Assembly: GCA_001298575.1 (NCBI GenBank)
Contig: LJCV01000110.1
Location: forward strand, 122,032-186,031
DNA length: 64,000 nt
Source: Actinobacteria bacterium OK074
GTDB lineage: Bacteria; Actinomycetota; Actinomycetes; Streptomycetales; Streptomycetaceae
Direction: 5' to 3'
Part shown: positions 16,264 through 26,555 of the stretch, one piece after another
How the letters are laid out: every line of letters starts with the position of its first letter
How positions within the stretch are numbered: position 1 is the first letter of the stretch
Made by a program: the position numbers and the translations under genes
Notes under the pieces: generated by a model
Seen by the model: the letters and a program-made list of their open reading frames with translations, nothing else
What the model was told of the DNA's origin: nothing
Database searches by the model: none

Positions 16264-17309
16264 CACAACACCGTCGCCGTAACGTGAATATCGGGCACGT
16301 ACATGACCGGCATCGCGACCGCCGCCCCCTTCGTCCACACCTGGACCGGGTCGTCCTGGTAGTCGGCGGTGATGACGATGCCCGGCGCGTCCTGCCGTGT
16401 GATCGCCGGCTTCGTGCCCGCAGACAGGACCAGGGACTCCGCCGTGACGCCGTACTGCGTTTCCGCCCACGACTCGGGGTTGGGTGGCAGCAGGATCCAG
16501 CGGTCCTCCGGGATGACCCGCTCGTAGGCGTCGTCGACCGAGATCTGGATGTCGTAGATCGTGATCGGGGGGAGGTTGTAGCGGGCGCGGACGACCTCGA
16601 CCTCGTTCGGGGCGAGGACCGCGGTCGGGGTGGTGGAGCCGTTCACGCTGCCGTAGTACGCCGCCCGGTACGCGTCGTTCGCCGCCAGGGTCGCGCGGGC
16701 CTTGTACGACGTCAGGACGCGGGACGGGAGCGGGGCGCCGATGGAGCGCAGGTATTCGATCCAGCTCAGTTCGTCGGTGATCGGGTCGCTGGTCGGGTCC
16801 GACCACAGCGTCGGCGCGGTGGGCATGTTGGCGGCTGGGACGCCGAAGTCGGCTTCCAGAGTGAGGCCGTTCTCGCCGTTCAGGCTGAACTTGCCGTCCA
16901 CCAGCAGGTCTCCGGCCGCCAGTTCCATACGGTTGTGGATGGACTCGACGTGGCGCTCGACGTCGTCGTAGAGCAGTTCGATGAACTCCGACGCGTCGGC
17001 GCCCCGCGAGGTGTCCAGGAGGATCTGTTCCAACTCGCCGACGATCAGCTTCTGGCCGAGCGGCGGCAGCATGCCCTCGGTGATGATCTTCTCGGCCTGG
17101 CGGCGCGCCACGGCGGTCTGGGCGTCGTACGCGCGGAACTTCGCCGCGTTCACGCGCCGCTTGCTGCTCCTGATGCGGAACTTGACGGAGTTCAGGCGGC
17201 GTTCGGGCATGACGGTGCGGGTCAGTTCGAAGTCGGCAGGGGTGGTCATGGTGCGGGCGAAGGCGTTGAGGTCGGTCGCGTCGACGTCGCGCAGCAGGGT
17301 TTCGAGCAT
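16263..17309 (-). CDS. Phage major capsid protein (gpE family)
   Basis: A 348-residue protein of the lambda gpE type (major capsid protein E). The family look includes RRQAEKIITEGMLPPLGQ in the N-terminal half, an internal block ending PSRVLTSYKAR, and EDRWILLPP...ETQYGVTAE before a C-terminal beta-rich region. It forms the icosahedral shell. The decoration protein gene lies 76 bp upstream in the transcript, the usual order D then E. Confidence 0.88.
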   Translation of the reverse strand: MLETLLRDVDATDLNAFARTMTTPADFELTRTVMPERRLNSVKFRIRSSKRRVNAAKFRAYDAQTAVARRQAEKIITEGMLPPLGQKLIVGELEQILLDTSRGADASEFIELLYDDVERHVESIHNRMELAAGDLLVDGKFSLNGENGLTLEADFGVPAANMPTAPTLWSDPTSDPITDELSWIEYLRSIGAPLPSRVLTSYKARATLAANDAYRAAYYGSVNGSTTPTAVLAPNEVEVVRARYNLPPITIYDIQISVDDAYERVIPEDRWILLPPNPESWAETQYGVTAESLVLSAGTKPAITRQDAPGIVITADYQDDPVQVWTKGAAVAMPVMYVPDIHVTATVL

Positions 17310-17385
17310 GGCGGGCGGGGCTCCTCAGCGGAACAGCGGTGGATCGGCGGCGGATTGGAGGTGGATCAGCGGTCGGATGACGCGG

Positions 17386-17796
17386 TCAGACGAAGTGGAT
17401 CTGCGCTGTCGACGCGGTGATGGTCGAGACGTCCAGGCCGCCGGGGAGGCGGGCCGCCGCGATCACGCCGTGCCACAGCAAGGCCCCGCCTGCGCGCGTG
17501 CCGCCGGGCGCGAACGGCACGTCGGCGAGGAGGACGCCGGTGAAGGTGGCCCGGCCGTCCGCCTCGTCCGTGTCCCAGGGGCCGTAGAGGCCGGTGGCGG
17601 AGACCCGGCCGAGCGGGATGCCGGCCCGCATGACGTTGCGGGGCTGGCCCAGAGTGGGCGGTGTGAAGTGGGTGCCCTGGGTGAACAGGGTCGTGTCGAG
17701 GGTGATGGTGAGCGGGGTGTCGAGTCCGTGGGTCGACGCCAGCCAGGGGCGGTCGGCGGTGGCGGACTCGGTGTAGATGATCGGCTGGAGATCCAC
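17386..17796 (-). CDS. Phage head decoration protein (gpD family)
   Basis: A 136-residue beta-rich protein matching the lambda head decoration protein family in size, position before the gpE-type capsid gene, and the motif MRAGIPLGRVSATGLYGPW. Trimers clamp the expanded capsid at its three-fold points and allow full-length genome packaging. The C-terminal ...VSTITASTAQIHFV carries the final strand. Confidence 0.8.
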   Translation of the reverse strand: MDLQPIIYTESATADRPWLASTHGLDTPLTITLDTTLFTQGTHFTPPTLGQPRNVMRAGIPLGRVSATGLYGPWDTDEADGRATFTGVLLADVPFAPGGTRAGGALLWHGVIAAARLPGGLDVSTITASTAQIHFV

Positions 17797-17914
17797 GCCG
17801 GGCTCCTGCGGGCAGGCCGCCGTATCGGCGGCGAGTCCGTACGGTCACCGGGCGGTGCCGTCGTCCGCGGAGGGCAGTGGTGCGGGTGGGGCGCGGTCCC
17901 CTTCGAGGCCGGGC

Positions 17915-18691
17915 TCAGGTGGTCTTGAGGTGGCCCCGGCGCCGGGCGATGTCCAGACCGAACTGGCCCGGTCGGGGCGGAGTTCCGCCGGAGCGTCCGG
18001 GAAGGTCGGACGGGGTGCCCGAGGGCGGTGGAGGTGTCGGGGTCGGCGGAACGGTACTGGCGCCGAAGAGTTCCGGGCGGCGCTCCTTCAGTTCCTCCGC
18101 CGCCTGGGTCAAAGTCGTGCCATCGGCATCGGGTTCGACCTGGCGGGCGAGCAGGACCGCGGCGTCTTCGAGGTCGGAACCAGTGGCCCCCAGGCCGACC
18201 AGAACCGCGCGGCGGGCGGCATCCCGTTCCCGGGACGTGGCTGCCAACTCCCGGTCCTGCGCCTGTTGTTCACGCTCGGCGGCTGCCTGCTCACGACGCT
18301 CGGCCTCGGACAGGCGCGCCTGCTCGGCCTGCTTCTCGTCCTGTTCCGCCTGGCGTCGGCCTTCTACGTACTCCGTCAGCGCTTTCGCGGACTCGAAGCC
18401 GAGCTGACCGACCAGGTCCCGCACAGCGGCACGGCGCCCCTGGTCCTTCTCGCGGGCGAAGCGCCGGGACAGCTCGTCCTGCGGGATCGTGACCATCGCA
18501 AAGCCAGTACCGGTGCCAGTACCCGTGCCGGTGTCGGTGTCGGTGCCGTCGGCTGTCGCTTCCGTCTCGGGCCGGTTGCCCTGGTCGTCGGCCGAGGCGC
18601 CGAGGATCGGCAGGATCGGGCGACCGTCGCGGCGGTAACCCAGCGGCGCGAGCGGCGACAACAGGGACGCATGCTGCGTTCGTACGGTCAT
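17915..18691 (-). CDS. Phage scaffolding protein
   Basis: A 258-residue protein. ATG 18691 is preferred over the longer frame to 18772 because AAGGG lies before it and the extra N-terminus is unlike the rest. The centre is a long, highly charged coiled coil (EQDEKQAEQARLSEAERREQ region), followed by a Pro/Gly-rich tail, the usual make-up of internal scaffolds. A DTDTGTGTGTG stretch near residue 55 comes from a simple repeat. It directs capsid assembly and is expected to leave the head. No separate protease gene is seen nearby. Confidence 0.75.
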   Translation of the reverse strand: MTVRTQHASLLSPLAPLGYRRDGRPILPILGASADDQGNRPETEATADGTDTDTGTGTGTGTGFAMVTIPQDELSRRFAREKDQGRRAAVRDLVGQLGFESAKALTEYVEGRRQAEQDEKQAEQARLSEAERREQAAAEREQQAQDRELAATSRERDAARRAVLVGLGATGSDLEDAAVLLARQVEPDADGTTLTQAAEELKERRPELFGASTVPPTPTPPPPSGTPSDLPGRSGGTPPRPGQFGLDIARRRGHLKTT

Positions 18692-18778
18692 GGGCAGACC
18701 CTTCTCGCCCAGACGCCCCCGCGTCGGCGCGCAGTCTAACCAGGCCGTGGCCGTGTGCGGTGGGACGTTCACATCGGC

Positions 18779-20389
18779 TCAGGCGGCCTCGCCGTCTTCT
18801 GCCTCACTCTCGGTGTCCTGCTCGGCCACCGCCGACGACGCCGTATCCGCCCGGATCCGTTCCACTTCCAGCGCGGCGTCCTCGATCGGGAAGCCCGCGT
18901 CCACCAGCAGCCGTACCCCCGTTTCCAGCGAGAGCACGCGTGCCTGGACCCCGCGTGCCACCAGGTCCAGGGCGGCGGACAGATCGGTGGGGAGGTACGC
19001 GCCGAAGGAGATCGTGGCCCGGGGGTTGTCGCCGGGCGGCAGCACTCCGCCGAGCTGGTACAGCCGCTGCACCATCTTCAGCAGCAGCGGGTACTTCGCC
19101 TCCCTGGCCAGACGCATCGAGCGGACCATGGCATCCAGCGGGCCGTAGCTGAGCTGCAACGCGTAGCCGGACGGCACCTCGGACGGGCTGACCGTACCCA
19201 GCACACTCCCCGGCAGCCGGGTCACCACCGACAACCGCTCCCTCAACACCTCTACGTAGGCGCGCAGTTCGGCGAGTTGCGGCGAGGTGTCGACCGTACT
19301 GAGCTGCCCGCCGTCGCCGAGCGGCCACACCATGCCCGGCTCGACCTGGACCGGCAGCGGACGCCCCGTACGGCGGTCGACGGGCAGGCCGGCTCCGGAC
19401 AGACCGATGATCGGCGAACCGGTGGTCGCCGACGCGCGCTGGCTGTCGGTGTCGGCCGCGGCCAGGTCGTCGAGGAGCTGGGCGACGGACAGCAGGCTGG
19501 ACTGGCCGTAGTGGTCGGCGCCGTTGACGGTGTTGGGGAGATGGACGAGTGGGATGAAGTCCATCCCGAGGTCGAGGCGTTGGAGGATCTCGCCGTCGGC
19601 GTTGGTACGGAAGCGGGCGTGGGAGAGCGACAGGGCGTCGATGTCGTCACCCTGGCCAATACGGTCCAAGTCCCATTCGGCGTCGGTGAGATAGCAGGTG
19701 AGCGCGCTCGGTCGGGACGACCACGGATACGTTCGTACGGCGGCGCCGCTCTCTCCGATGGAGCCGAGCTCGTAGGTGACCCGCCGGAGCGTTCCCCGCC
19801 GCCCGGCGGCCGCGTCATCGGGCACCTCCCAGGTCAGGTGCACGCGTTGCGGATACTCGTCGGCGTCGAGCGCGCCGTCCGGCAGGACCGGGAAGTAGAA
19901 ACCCGGGTCGATCGGCTTCAGCACCGGACGCCCCTTGGACCGGGACCACGCCAGCAGGTAGACCGTGTCGCCCAGCAGGACGGCGTTGCGCTCGGCGTGC
20001 TGCATCCGCATCCACAGGTGCTCCGACCGCGCCCAGTCCCGCAGGAGCTTCTCCCGTTCCCGAGCGGCCTCATCGCTCTCCGCGCCGTCGACCACCACCT
20101 GTTGGGTCTCACCGAGGAGATGGCTCAGGGTCTGGTCGACGACCAGGCAGGCGTCTCCGTATTCGCGACGATCGTCACCATCCGCACCGAGCAGGGCCGC
20201 GGCCTGGTTGGTGTCGTAAGCGGCCAGCAAGGTGTACGCGGCGAGACGTCGACGTTCGCCCTCGGGTACCCACGAGGCACCGACCGCACCGGGCAGCCGC
20301 ACCGGGCCTCCCCCGGCAGCCTCCTGAAACGCAGGTTTGTACGCCAACGCACCCCACGTGTCGATGACCAACTGCCGCCAACGTCGCAT
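18779..20389 (-). CDS. Phage portal protein
   Basis: A 536-residue protein with portal-family features: WLDEY-free N-terminal region, then LLRDWARSEHLWMRMQHAERNAVLLGDTVYLL, PIDPGFYFPVL, and a C-terminal helical section with EVPSGYALQLSYGPL and KYPLLLKMVQRLY. It forms the dodecameric vertex through which DNA is packaged. GGGAG lies 6 nt before the ATG. In most phages it directly follows terL; here an opposite-strand Rhs toxin cassette of about 6.3 kb lies between, so it needs its own promoter in 20390-20580. Confidence 0.85.
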   Translation of the reverse strand: MRRWRQLVIDTWGALAYKPAFQEAAGGGPVRLPGAVGASWVPEGERRRLAAYTLLAAYDTNQAAALLGADGDDRREYGDACLVVDQTLSHLLGETQQVVVDGAESDEAAREREKLLRDWARSEHLWMRMQHAERNAVLLGDTVYLLAWSRSKGRPVLKPIDPGFYFPVLPDGALDADEYPQRVHLTWEVPDDAAAGRRGTLRRVTYELGSIGESGAAVRTYPWSSRPSALTCYLTDAEWDLDRIGQGDDIDALSLSHARFRTNADGEILQRLDLGMDFIPLVHLPNTVNGADHYGQSSLLSVAQLLDDLAAADTDSQRASATTGSPIIGLSGAGLPVDRRTGRPLPVQVEPGMVWPLGDGGQLSTVDTSPQLAELRAYVEVLRERLSVVTRLPGSVLGTVSPSEVPSGYALQLSYGPLDAMVRSMRLAREAKYPLLLKMVQRLYQLGGVLPPGDNPRATISFGAYLPTDLSAALDLVARGVQARVLSLETGVRLLVDAGFPIEDAALEVERIRADTASSAVAEQDTESEAEDGEAA

Positions 20390-20580
20390 GCCGTGCTCCC
20401 GCCTCCGGACCTAATTCAAGGGCGGCGCAGCCTAATGGGACCACGGCATAAGGGGATCGCTGCGGGCTTTCGCGACCGAGGCACGCAACAACGACCTTTA
20501 CCTATCCATGACGCATCCCATTCTTCCGCATTGCCATGCCTCACTAGGGTCGTGAGGTTGGCATGTGCATAGAGTGAGGC

Positions 20581-20952
20581 GTGAAGTCGGGGGGGCTGGG
20601 TGACGTGTCGGACCTGAAGAAGGAAGCAGCTTCGCTGCTCAAGGCGGCCTCCGGCCTGCGCGTTGTGGACCACCACACGGCGAAGCCGCTCCAGGATTTC
20701 CAGGCCGCCTCGCACGACCTGTCCGCCCTCGGCGCGCTCGGCTCCCTGCTCAGCGCGACCGACGACATCCGTGACGGCATGACCACCCTCACCAAGCTCA
20801 CCCACGCCCTGGGCGAGGAGTGGCAGGCCGAGGCGAAGGTGATGGGCGAAGTCTCCGACGCCTTCGACCTGCTGGACGTCCTGCTGGCCGCCGAAGCCCG
20901 CACCGGCGGCAACAGCGGCACGGGCACCGGCGGCTCTGGCGCGAAGGGCTGA
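20581..20952 (+). CDS. Small helical partner of the Rhs toxin (T7SS-type accessory)
   Basis: A 123-residue all-helical protein ending in a Gly/Ser/Thr tail. The GTG at 20581 is the longest start; GTG 20605 (VSDLKKEAASLL) is equally possible. It lies 7 bp before the Rhs gene. Small helical proteins in this position are common beside WXG/LXG-type effectors of type VII secretion, where they act as chaperone or co-secretion partners. That role is inferred from position and helix content only. Confidence 0.6.
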   Translation: MKSGGLGDVSDLKKEAASLLKAASGLRVVDHHTAKPLQDFQAASHDLSALGALGSLLSATDDIRDGMTTLTKLTHALGEEWQAEAKVMGEVSDAFDLLDVLLAAEARTGGNSGTGTGGSGAKG

Positions 20953-20959
20953 GCAGCCG

Positions 20960-23900
20960 GTGGTCGATCTCAACCCCCTGCACTACATCAACAAGTTCAA
21001 CCACATGTTCGGCGACTCCATCGCCAGCGGCCTGGAGTTCCTCGGCCTCACCGACCCGGCCGTCGACCCCGACGGCGTCCGCGAGATCGCCAAGAAATGG
21101 CGTCACCTCGCCTCTGGCCTGGACAACGCCTCCGACGCAGCCAACCGCGCCCTCGCCGACGTCGTCTGGGAAGGCAAGACGGCCAAGGCGTTCCACAAAC
21201 GTGCGAAGCAAACTCGCAAACAGGCCACCGAGATGGCCCACTCCCTGCGCGAAGGCGCCGACGCCCTCGACCAGTTCGCCGACCAGGCCCACGAACTCCT
21301 CTCCGAAATCGGCGTGATCCTCGCCGAGATAGCCGAGTTCGAGATCGCGGGCCTGGCCCTGTCCATCCTCACCGCAGGCGCCTCCGAAGTCGCCTCCACC
21401 CTCATGGCCGGCGAACGCGCCCTCAAGGTCGTCGCGCTCGTCGGCCGCATCGAGGAGGAAGGCACCGCACTGGGCACGGCCATCCGCACCGTCACCGAAG
21501 CCATCCGCGGCATCGAACGAGCGTTGAAGGCCCTCAAGGAGATCAAGTCGGTCGCGGCGGCAGGCCGGATGGCCAAGCAGGGCATGGAGTTCTCCGCCTT
21601 CGCCACCGCCCTGGAAGACCCCGCCGCCTTCAAGGACCCGGGCAAGCTCGCCGGCATCCTCACCGAAGGCGCAGTGCTGGGGGTCGGGTTCGGCGTCCTG
21701 GGCAAGGCCCTCGGCAAAGGGCTGAAGGCCCTCAAGCCCGCCCAACTCGCCGAACTCGCCAAGATGTTCAAGCTGGACTGCGCCGCCTTCGAGCGCCTGT
21801 CCCTGCGCCCGGGCTTCGACGAACTCCCCGCCTCCATCCGCAACACGATCAAGAAGTTCGTCCGGGACCCCATCGACACGGCCACCGGCGACATGGCCCT
21901 GCCCCGCACCGACACCCACCTCCCCGGCGTCCTGCCCCTGGTCCTGGAACGCACCCACATCTCCTCCTACCGCTGGGGCGGCTGGTTCGGCCCCACCTGG
22001 GCCTCCACCCTCGACCAGCGCCTCCAGGCCGACGACGAAGGCATCATCTACGCCACCGCCGACGGCGCCCGTCTCTGCTTCCCCACCCCGGACCCGGCCA
22101 CCAACACCCCCGTCCGCCCCTGGACTTCAGGCTCCCGCCTCACCCTGGCCTGGGACGAATCCACCGACGGCGCCCTCCGTATCACCGACCCCGACACCGG
22201 CCTCACCCACGTCTTCCACAACCCCGTCCCCGCCGCCGACAACACCGCCGTCGACCTCCCCCTCCAGCACATCCAGGACCGCAACGGCAACCGCATCACC
22301 ATCGAGTACGCCGAAGGCGACATCCCCAACACCGTGGTCCACTCAGGCGGTTACCGCATCGCCCTGGACCACAACCCGGCCCGCTCCCGCATCACCCGCC
22401 TGCGCCTGCTCGACCCCGCCACCCCCGACGCCCCCGGTACCACCCTCATCACCTTCACCTACAACGAAGCAGGCCACCTCGCCGAGGAGACCAACTCCTC
22501 GGGCCTGCCCCTGAGTTACACCTACGACACCGACGGCCGCATCACCTCCTGGACCGACCGCAACCACACCACCTACCACTACACCTACGACGACCACGGC
22601 CGCGTCGTCGCCACCACCGGCACCGGCAACACCCTCACCTCCACCCTCACTTACGACACCGCCACCCGCACCACCCACGTCACCGACTCCCTCGGCCACA
22701 CCCGCACCTACGAACACAACAACGCCCTCCGCCTCACCCGCGAAACCGACCCCCTCGGCAACGTCACGCGGCAGGAGTGGGATGCGGAGCTCCGTCTCAC
22801 CGCGTCCACGAACGCGCTCGGACACACGACCCGCTACTCCTACGACCAGGCCGGGAACGTCACGTCGGTCGTACTTCCCGACGGCGCCACCAGCACGGCG
22901 GAGTACAACGATCTGCACCTCCCGGTCCGGGTCACCGAACCCAACCGAGCCACCTGGGTCCACGAGTACGACGCCCAGGGCAATCCGCTGACGACGCGCG
23001 ACCCGATGGGCGCCGAGACCCGCTACCGCTACAACAGGCTGGGTCACCTGGTCGAGGTCACGGACGCGCTGGGCAACTCCCGGAGGATCACCAACAACAG
23101 GGCCGGCCTCCCGCTGCGGATCACCGACGCACTCGGTCACACCACGCGGGTCGCCAGAGACGCCTTCGGCCGGATCGTCGAGGCGGTCGATCCCCTCGAC
23201 CGCGCCGTGCGGCTGGCCTGGACGGTCGAGGGCCGACCCGCTCTGCGCCAGAATCCCGACGGGACCCGGGAAACCTGGTCGTGGGACGCGGACGGAAAAC
23301 TCCTGTCGCACACGGACGCGAACGGCAGCTCAACCTCCTACTCCCGCGCACCGTTCGGCCTGGCCGACACACGAACCGATCCCGGCGGCGCTCCGCACAC
23401 CTTCACCTACGACACCGAACTACGGCTGACCCAGGTCACCAGCCCCGCGGGACTCTCCTGGGACTACACGTACGACGCCGCCGGCCGCCTCGTCGCGGAA
23501 ACGGACTTCGACGGCCGCACCCTGACGTACGGCTACGACGACGCCGACCAACTCGCCGTACGGACCAACGGCATGGGCCAGGCGATCCACTACACACGCG
23601 ACCCCAGAGGCCGCGTCACCCAACAGCGCGGTGACGCAGGCGAGATCACCACCTTTGCCTACGACCCGAGTGGACATCTCGTACGGGCGGCCAACGCCGA
23701 CGCCGAGGTCACCTTCGAACGCGACCGGACGGGCCGTACGACCGCCGAAGACGTCAATGGCAGGACGACCCACTACTCCTACGACCCACTCGGGCGCTGC
23801 GTGCGCCGCACCACTCCGGCCGGCCACACGTCGACCTGGTCGTACAACTCGCAGGGCCTGCCCGCCGAACTGGTCACGGGCGCGGGCAGTCTCGCCTTCG

Positions 23901-25399
23901 CCTACGACGCCGCGGGGCGCGAGACCTCACGGCGGCTGGGCGAGGGGACCACCCTCACCCAGGCGTGGGATGCCGCGGACCGCCTCACCGAACAGCGCGT
24001 CACCCAGATCGCGGCAGGCGCCGAACGCCTGGTGCACAGCCGTGGCTACACGCACCGCCCGGACGGCTACGTAACGGAGATCAACGATCTCGTCGCAGGG
24101 CCAAGTCGGTTCGCGCTGGACTCCGCGGGCCGTATCACGACCGTCGACGCGGACAACTGGCGCGAGACGTACGCCTACGACAGCACCGGACGCCTCACGC
24201 ACTCGGCGCTGCCCGACACCCCCAACCCCCAACAGCACGACTACACCGGCAACCAACTGCGCCGTTCCGGGCGCACCACCTTCCACTACGACGCCGAGGG
24301 CCGTGTCGTCCGCAGCTCCCGGAAGCTCCTCGACGGTCGACGGCGTACCTGGACCTACGAGTGGAACACCGACAACCGGCTCAGCCGCGCCACCTCCCCG
24401 GAAGGCGTCAACTGGCGCTACCAGTACGACCCGTTGGGGCGTCGTACGGCCAAGCAGCGGCTGTCGGACGACGGGGTGATCGCCGATGAGGTGCGGTTCA
24501 CCTGGGACGGGTCGCGCGTCGCCGAGCAGACCGGCCCGGACGGCACCGTCACCACCTGGGACTACGCCCCCGACTCGCACCGGCCGCTCGCCCAGACCGA
24601 TCGCGCTGCGCAACAGACGACGGATTCCCCGTGCGGCGGCGCACCCCGCTTCCACGCGGTCCTCACCGACACCGTGGGCGCTCCCACGCACCTCATCGGT
24701 CCGGACGGAAACATCGCCTGGTCCAGCCGCGCCACCCTGTGGGGTATGTCCGTTGCGGCGCCGACCGCGTCGGAACGGCCCGTCGACTGTCCCCTTCGTT
24801 TCCCCGGCCAGTACCACGACACCGAGACCGGACTGCACTACAACTGCCAACGCTACTACGCTCCCGAAACCGGCCGATATCTCAGCCCGGACCCTCTGGG
24901 GCTGGAGGCGGGGCCGGACCACTACGCGTACGTGCCGAACCCGATGTCCTTCCTGGACCCCCTGGGACTTCAGTGCACGGAAGGCGGCCCCGCCGAGATC
25001 ACCGTCCAGTGGCTTGAGGGCATGCCGAAACAGCAATTCAAGATGAAGGCCAATGCGTTGCAGAAGCTGAGCGACGCCGGAGTTCTGTTCAAGGCGCCCA
25101 ACCCGGTTGCCCGGGACGCCTCGATCACCAACAACTACAAACGAGATCTCATACGCCGAGTCTTCGACCAGTACGGGAAGAGCAACCGGGACTTCGCGGA
25201 AGCACTGCGTAGTAGGATCGTCCAGAGAATGAACCCGGACCATGTGTGGGAGTTGCAGTTGGGAGGCCCTGATGCCGCAACCAACCTGCACATCCTGGAT
25301 GCGTTCACCAATCAGCGCATAGGAAACCAGATCTGGACCCAGATAAGAAGCCTTCCCGACCACACTCCCCTACGGATAAGAATTGAGGGCCCCGAATGA
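20960..25399 (+). CDS. Rhs polymorphic toxin with WXG-type N-terminus and nuclease-like tip
   Basis: 1479 residues. Residues 1-115 are helical with a WEG turn at 70-72 (WXG100-like), suggesting type VII export. DUF6531 begins near D303-P304 (DPIDTATGDMALPRT). A long run of YD/RHS repeats follows (YDxxGRxxxxxD). The core ends with DPLG-x18-DPLGL (1311-1337), the autocleavage signature of Rhs proteins. The last 142 residues (from about base 24971) are the toxin tip: PDHVWELQLGGPDAATNLHILD resembles HNH/ENDO VII-type nucleases, but the last usual His is not evident. Lower GC in the tip and in the genes after it points to tip exchange. Confidence 0.85.
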   Translation: MVDLNPLHYINKFNHMFGDSIASGLEFLGLTDPAVDPDGVREIAKKWRHLASGLDNASDAANRALADVVWEGKTAKAFHKRAKQTRKQATEMAHSLREGADALDQFADQAHELLSEIGVILAEIAEFEIAGLALSILTAGASEVASTLMAGERALKVVALVGRIEEEGTALGTAIRTVTEAIRGIERALKALKEIKSVAAAGRMAKQGMEFSAFATALEDPAAFKDPGKLAGILTEGAVLGVGFGVLGKALGKGLKALKPAQLAELAKMFKLDCAAFERLSLRPGFDELPASIRNTIKKFVRDPIDTATGDMALPRTDTHLPGVLPLVLERTHISSYRWGGWFGPTWASTLDQRLQADDEGIIYATADGARLCFPTPDPATNTPVRPWTSGSRLTLAWDESTDGALRITDPDTGLTHVFHNPVPAADNTAVDLPLQHIQDRNGNRITIEYAEGDIPNTVVHSGGYRIALDHNPARSRITRLRLLDPATPDAPGTTLITFTYNEAGHLAEETNSSGLPLSYTYDTDGRITSWTDRNHTTYHYTYDDHGRVVATTGTGNTLTSTLTYDTATRTTHVTDSLGHTRTYEHNNALRLTRETDPLGNVTRQEWDAELRLTASTNALGHTTRYSYDQAGNVTSVVLPDGATSTAEYNDLHLPVRVTEPNRATWVHEYDAQGNPLTTRDPMGAETRYRYNRLGHLVEVTDALGNSRRITNNRAGLPLRITDALGHTTRVARDAFGRIVEAVDPLDRAVRLAWTVEGRPALRQNPDGTRETWSWDADGKLLSHTDANGSSTSYSRAPFGLADTRTDPGGAPHTFTYDTELRLTQVTSPAGLSWDYTYDAAGRLVAETDFDGRTLTYGYDDADQLAVRTNGMGQAIHYTRDPRGRVTQQRGDAGEITTFAYDPSGHLVRAANADAEVTFERDRTGRTTAEDVNGRTTHYSYDPLGRCVRRTTPAGHTSTWSYNSQGLPAELVTGAGSLAFAYDAAGRETSRRLGEGTTLTQAWDAADRLTEQRVTQIAAGAERLVHSRGYTHRPDGYVTEINDLVAGPSRFALDSAGRITTVDADNWRETYAYDSTGRLTHSALPDTPNPQQHDYTGNQLRRSGRTTFHYDAEGRVVRSSRKLLDGRRRTWTYEWNTDNRLSRATSPEGVNWRYQYDPLGRRTAKQRLSDDGVIADEVRFTWDGSRVAEQTGPDGTVTTWDYAPDSHRPLAQTDRAAQQTTDSPCGGAPRFHAVLTDTVGAPTHLIGPDGNIAWSSRATLWGMSVAAPTASERPVDCPLRFPGQYHDTETGLHYNCQRYYAPETGRYLSPDPLGLEAGPDHYAYVPNPMSFLDPLGLQCTEGGPAEITVQWLEGMPKQQFKMKANALQKLSDAGVLFKAPNPVARDASITNNYKRDLIRRVFDQYGKSNRDFAEALRSRIVQRMNPDHVWELQLGGPDAATNLHILDAFTNQRIGNQIWTQIRSLPDHTPLRIRIEGPE

Positions 25400-25908
25400 C
25401 CTCCCAGGAACTGGAAGAACTCTTGGCGGCCGCGCGCTCTCTTCTCGCCGAAGACTTCGAACTGGGCATGATGAACGATGTCCCTGCCGGATACTCCGGG
25501 CGCCCTCTCGCCCCTGATGTTCCTGCCGACTACGCGGACTTCCTGAGGGTGGCAAACGGGGGGATCTTCGGCCGCGTAGTCGTCTTCGACGCAAAGGTTT
25601 CCGTTGATTCACAGTTCTACGCGGATCCGATGGAAGGAACTCCGGTACAACTGAACCGGGACGACTGGTACTGCCTCGGGAAGATCAACGAGGATCCGGT
25701 TTTTCTTCACAGGACGACTGCTGAAGTCTGGGGATTCCCCGACACCGGCGTGACATGGTGGCAAAGCGACGTCTTCGAGAAGTTCAACGACGACTTCGAT
25801 GATTTCCTGCTCGACAAAGCGTTCGGCAGTGGATATCGGGACATCTCCGGGGACGACCCCGACGATTCCTGGCTGACGATCCTGCGTCGATTGCATCGCA
25901 TCGCGTAA
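25396..25908 (+). CDS. SUKH/SMI1-KNR4-type immunity protein
   Basis: A 170-residue protein whose ATG overlaps the toxin stop (ATGA), the standard position for the cognate immunity gene. DVPADYADFLRVANGG is the conserved SMI1/KNR4 (SUKH) element, and the protein is acidic, as expected for one that blocks a nuclease. It should protect the producing cell from the Rhs tip. GC is lower than in the Rhs body. Confidence 0.75.
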   Translation: MTSQELEELLAAARSLLAEDFELGMMNDVPAGYSGRPLAPDVPADYADFLRVANGGIFGRVVVFDAKVSVDSQFYADPMEGTPVQLNRDDWYCLGKINEDPVFLHRTTAEVWGFPDTGVTWWQSDVFEKFNDDFDDFLLDKAFGSGYRDISGDDPDDSWLTILRRLHRIA

Positions 25909-25933
25909 CCAGGGCACATGGAGAACCTCTGGC

Positions 25934-26488
25934 ATGTTCCATGAAATCGAAGACATCGAGCAGGAGAAGATCCGGCTGCTACACCGGCCGACAGCGTCGG
26001 ATGCCCCTCCCGTCCTGTGCACGTTCGATGTAACGACGGACAACCCGGTCGAGGAGTACGGCATGAGGCTCCGATCCGTGCTGAATGCCGCTCTGGACCT
26101 GGCCGTCTCCGCGTCATTCGACGACGGAGACCTTCCCATCGACACTCTTCCGGACTGGTTCGCCGCCGCCAGCGACGACGCTTCGGCCTCGATCTCCGAT
26201 TTCGCTCGGCGTGGTATCGAACATTACTCGGCAGCGGTCAAGGGCGGAGCGTGGGATCTCCAGGAGTGGTTGTCCCAGTTCGATCCCGACTCCGAATTCC
26301 GCGGCTGGGCCTGGTGGGACTCAACACACACAGGCGAAGACAGGGTGCGCATCTGGGTCGACACGTGGGGCGAGTCCTTCTTCGCCTGCGACGAATTCCG
26401 TTGGGTCGCCTACGCTGCCGGGGCCAACGAGGTCACCGGCCCGATCCTGGTGGACATCGCCGATTGGGTTGCCGAAACCGCTTCTTGA
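25934..26488 (+). CDS. Hypothetical protein in the toxin-immunity locus
   Basis: A 184-residue acidic, Trp-rich cytoplasmic protein (GWAWWDSTHTGEDRVRIWVDTWGE). No family is recognised. It follows the immunity gene by 25 bp in the same direction, with GGAGA upstream. A second immunity protein is plausible from position and acidity, but the sequence does not prove it. Confidence 0.6.
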   Translation: MFHEIEDIEQEKIRLLHRPTASDAPPVLCTFDVTTDNPVEEYGMRLRSVLNAALDLAVSASFDDGDLPIDTLPDWFAAASDDASASISDFARRGIEHYSAAVKGGAWDLQEWLSQFDPDSEFRGWAWWDSTHTGEDRVRIWVDTWGESFFACDEFRWVAYAAGANEVTGPILVDIADWVAETAS

Positions 26489-26555
26489 CAGGGTGATCGA
26501 CCAAGACAAAGCAGGCTTATGCGCCGGACCCCGGTGAAGACCTTCTGGAGCCCCA

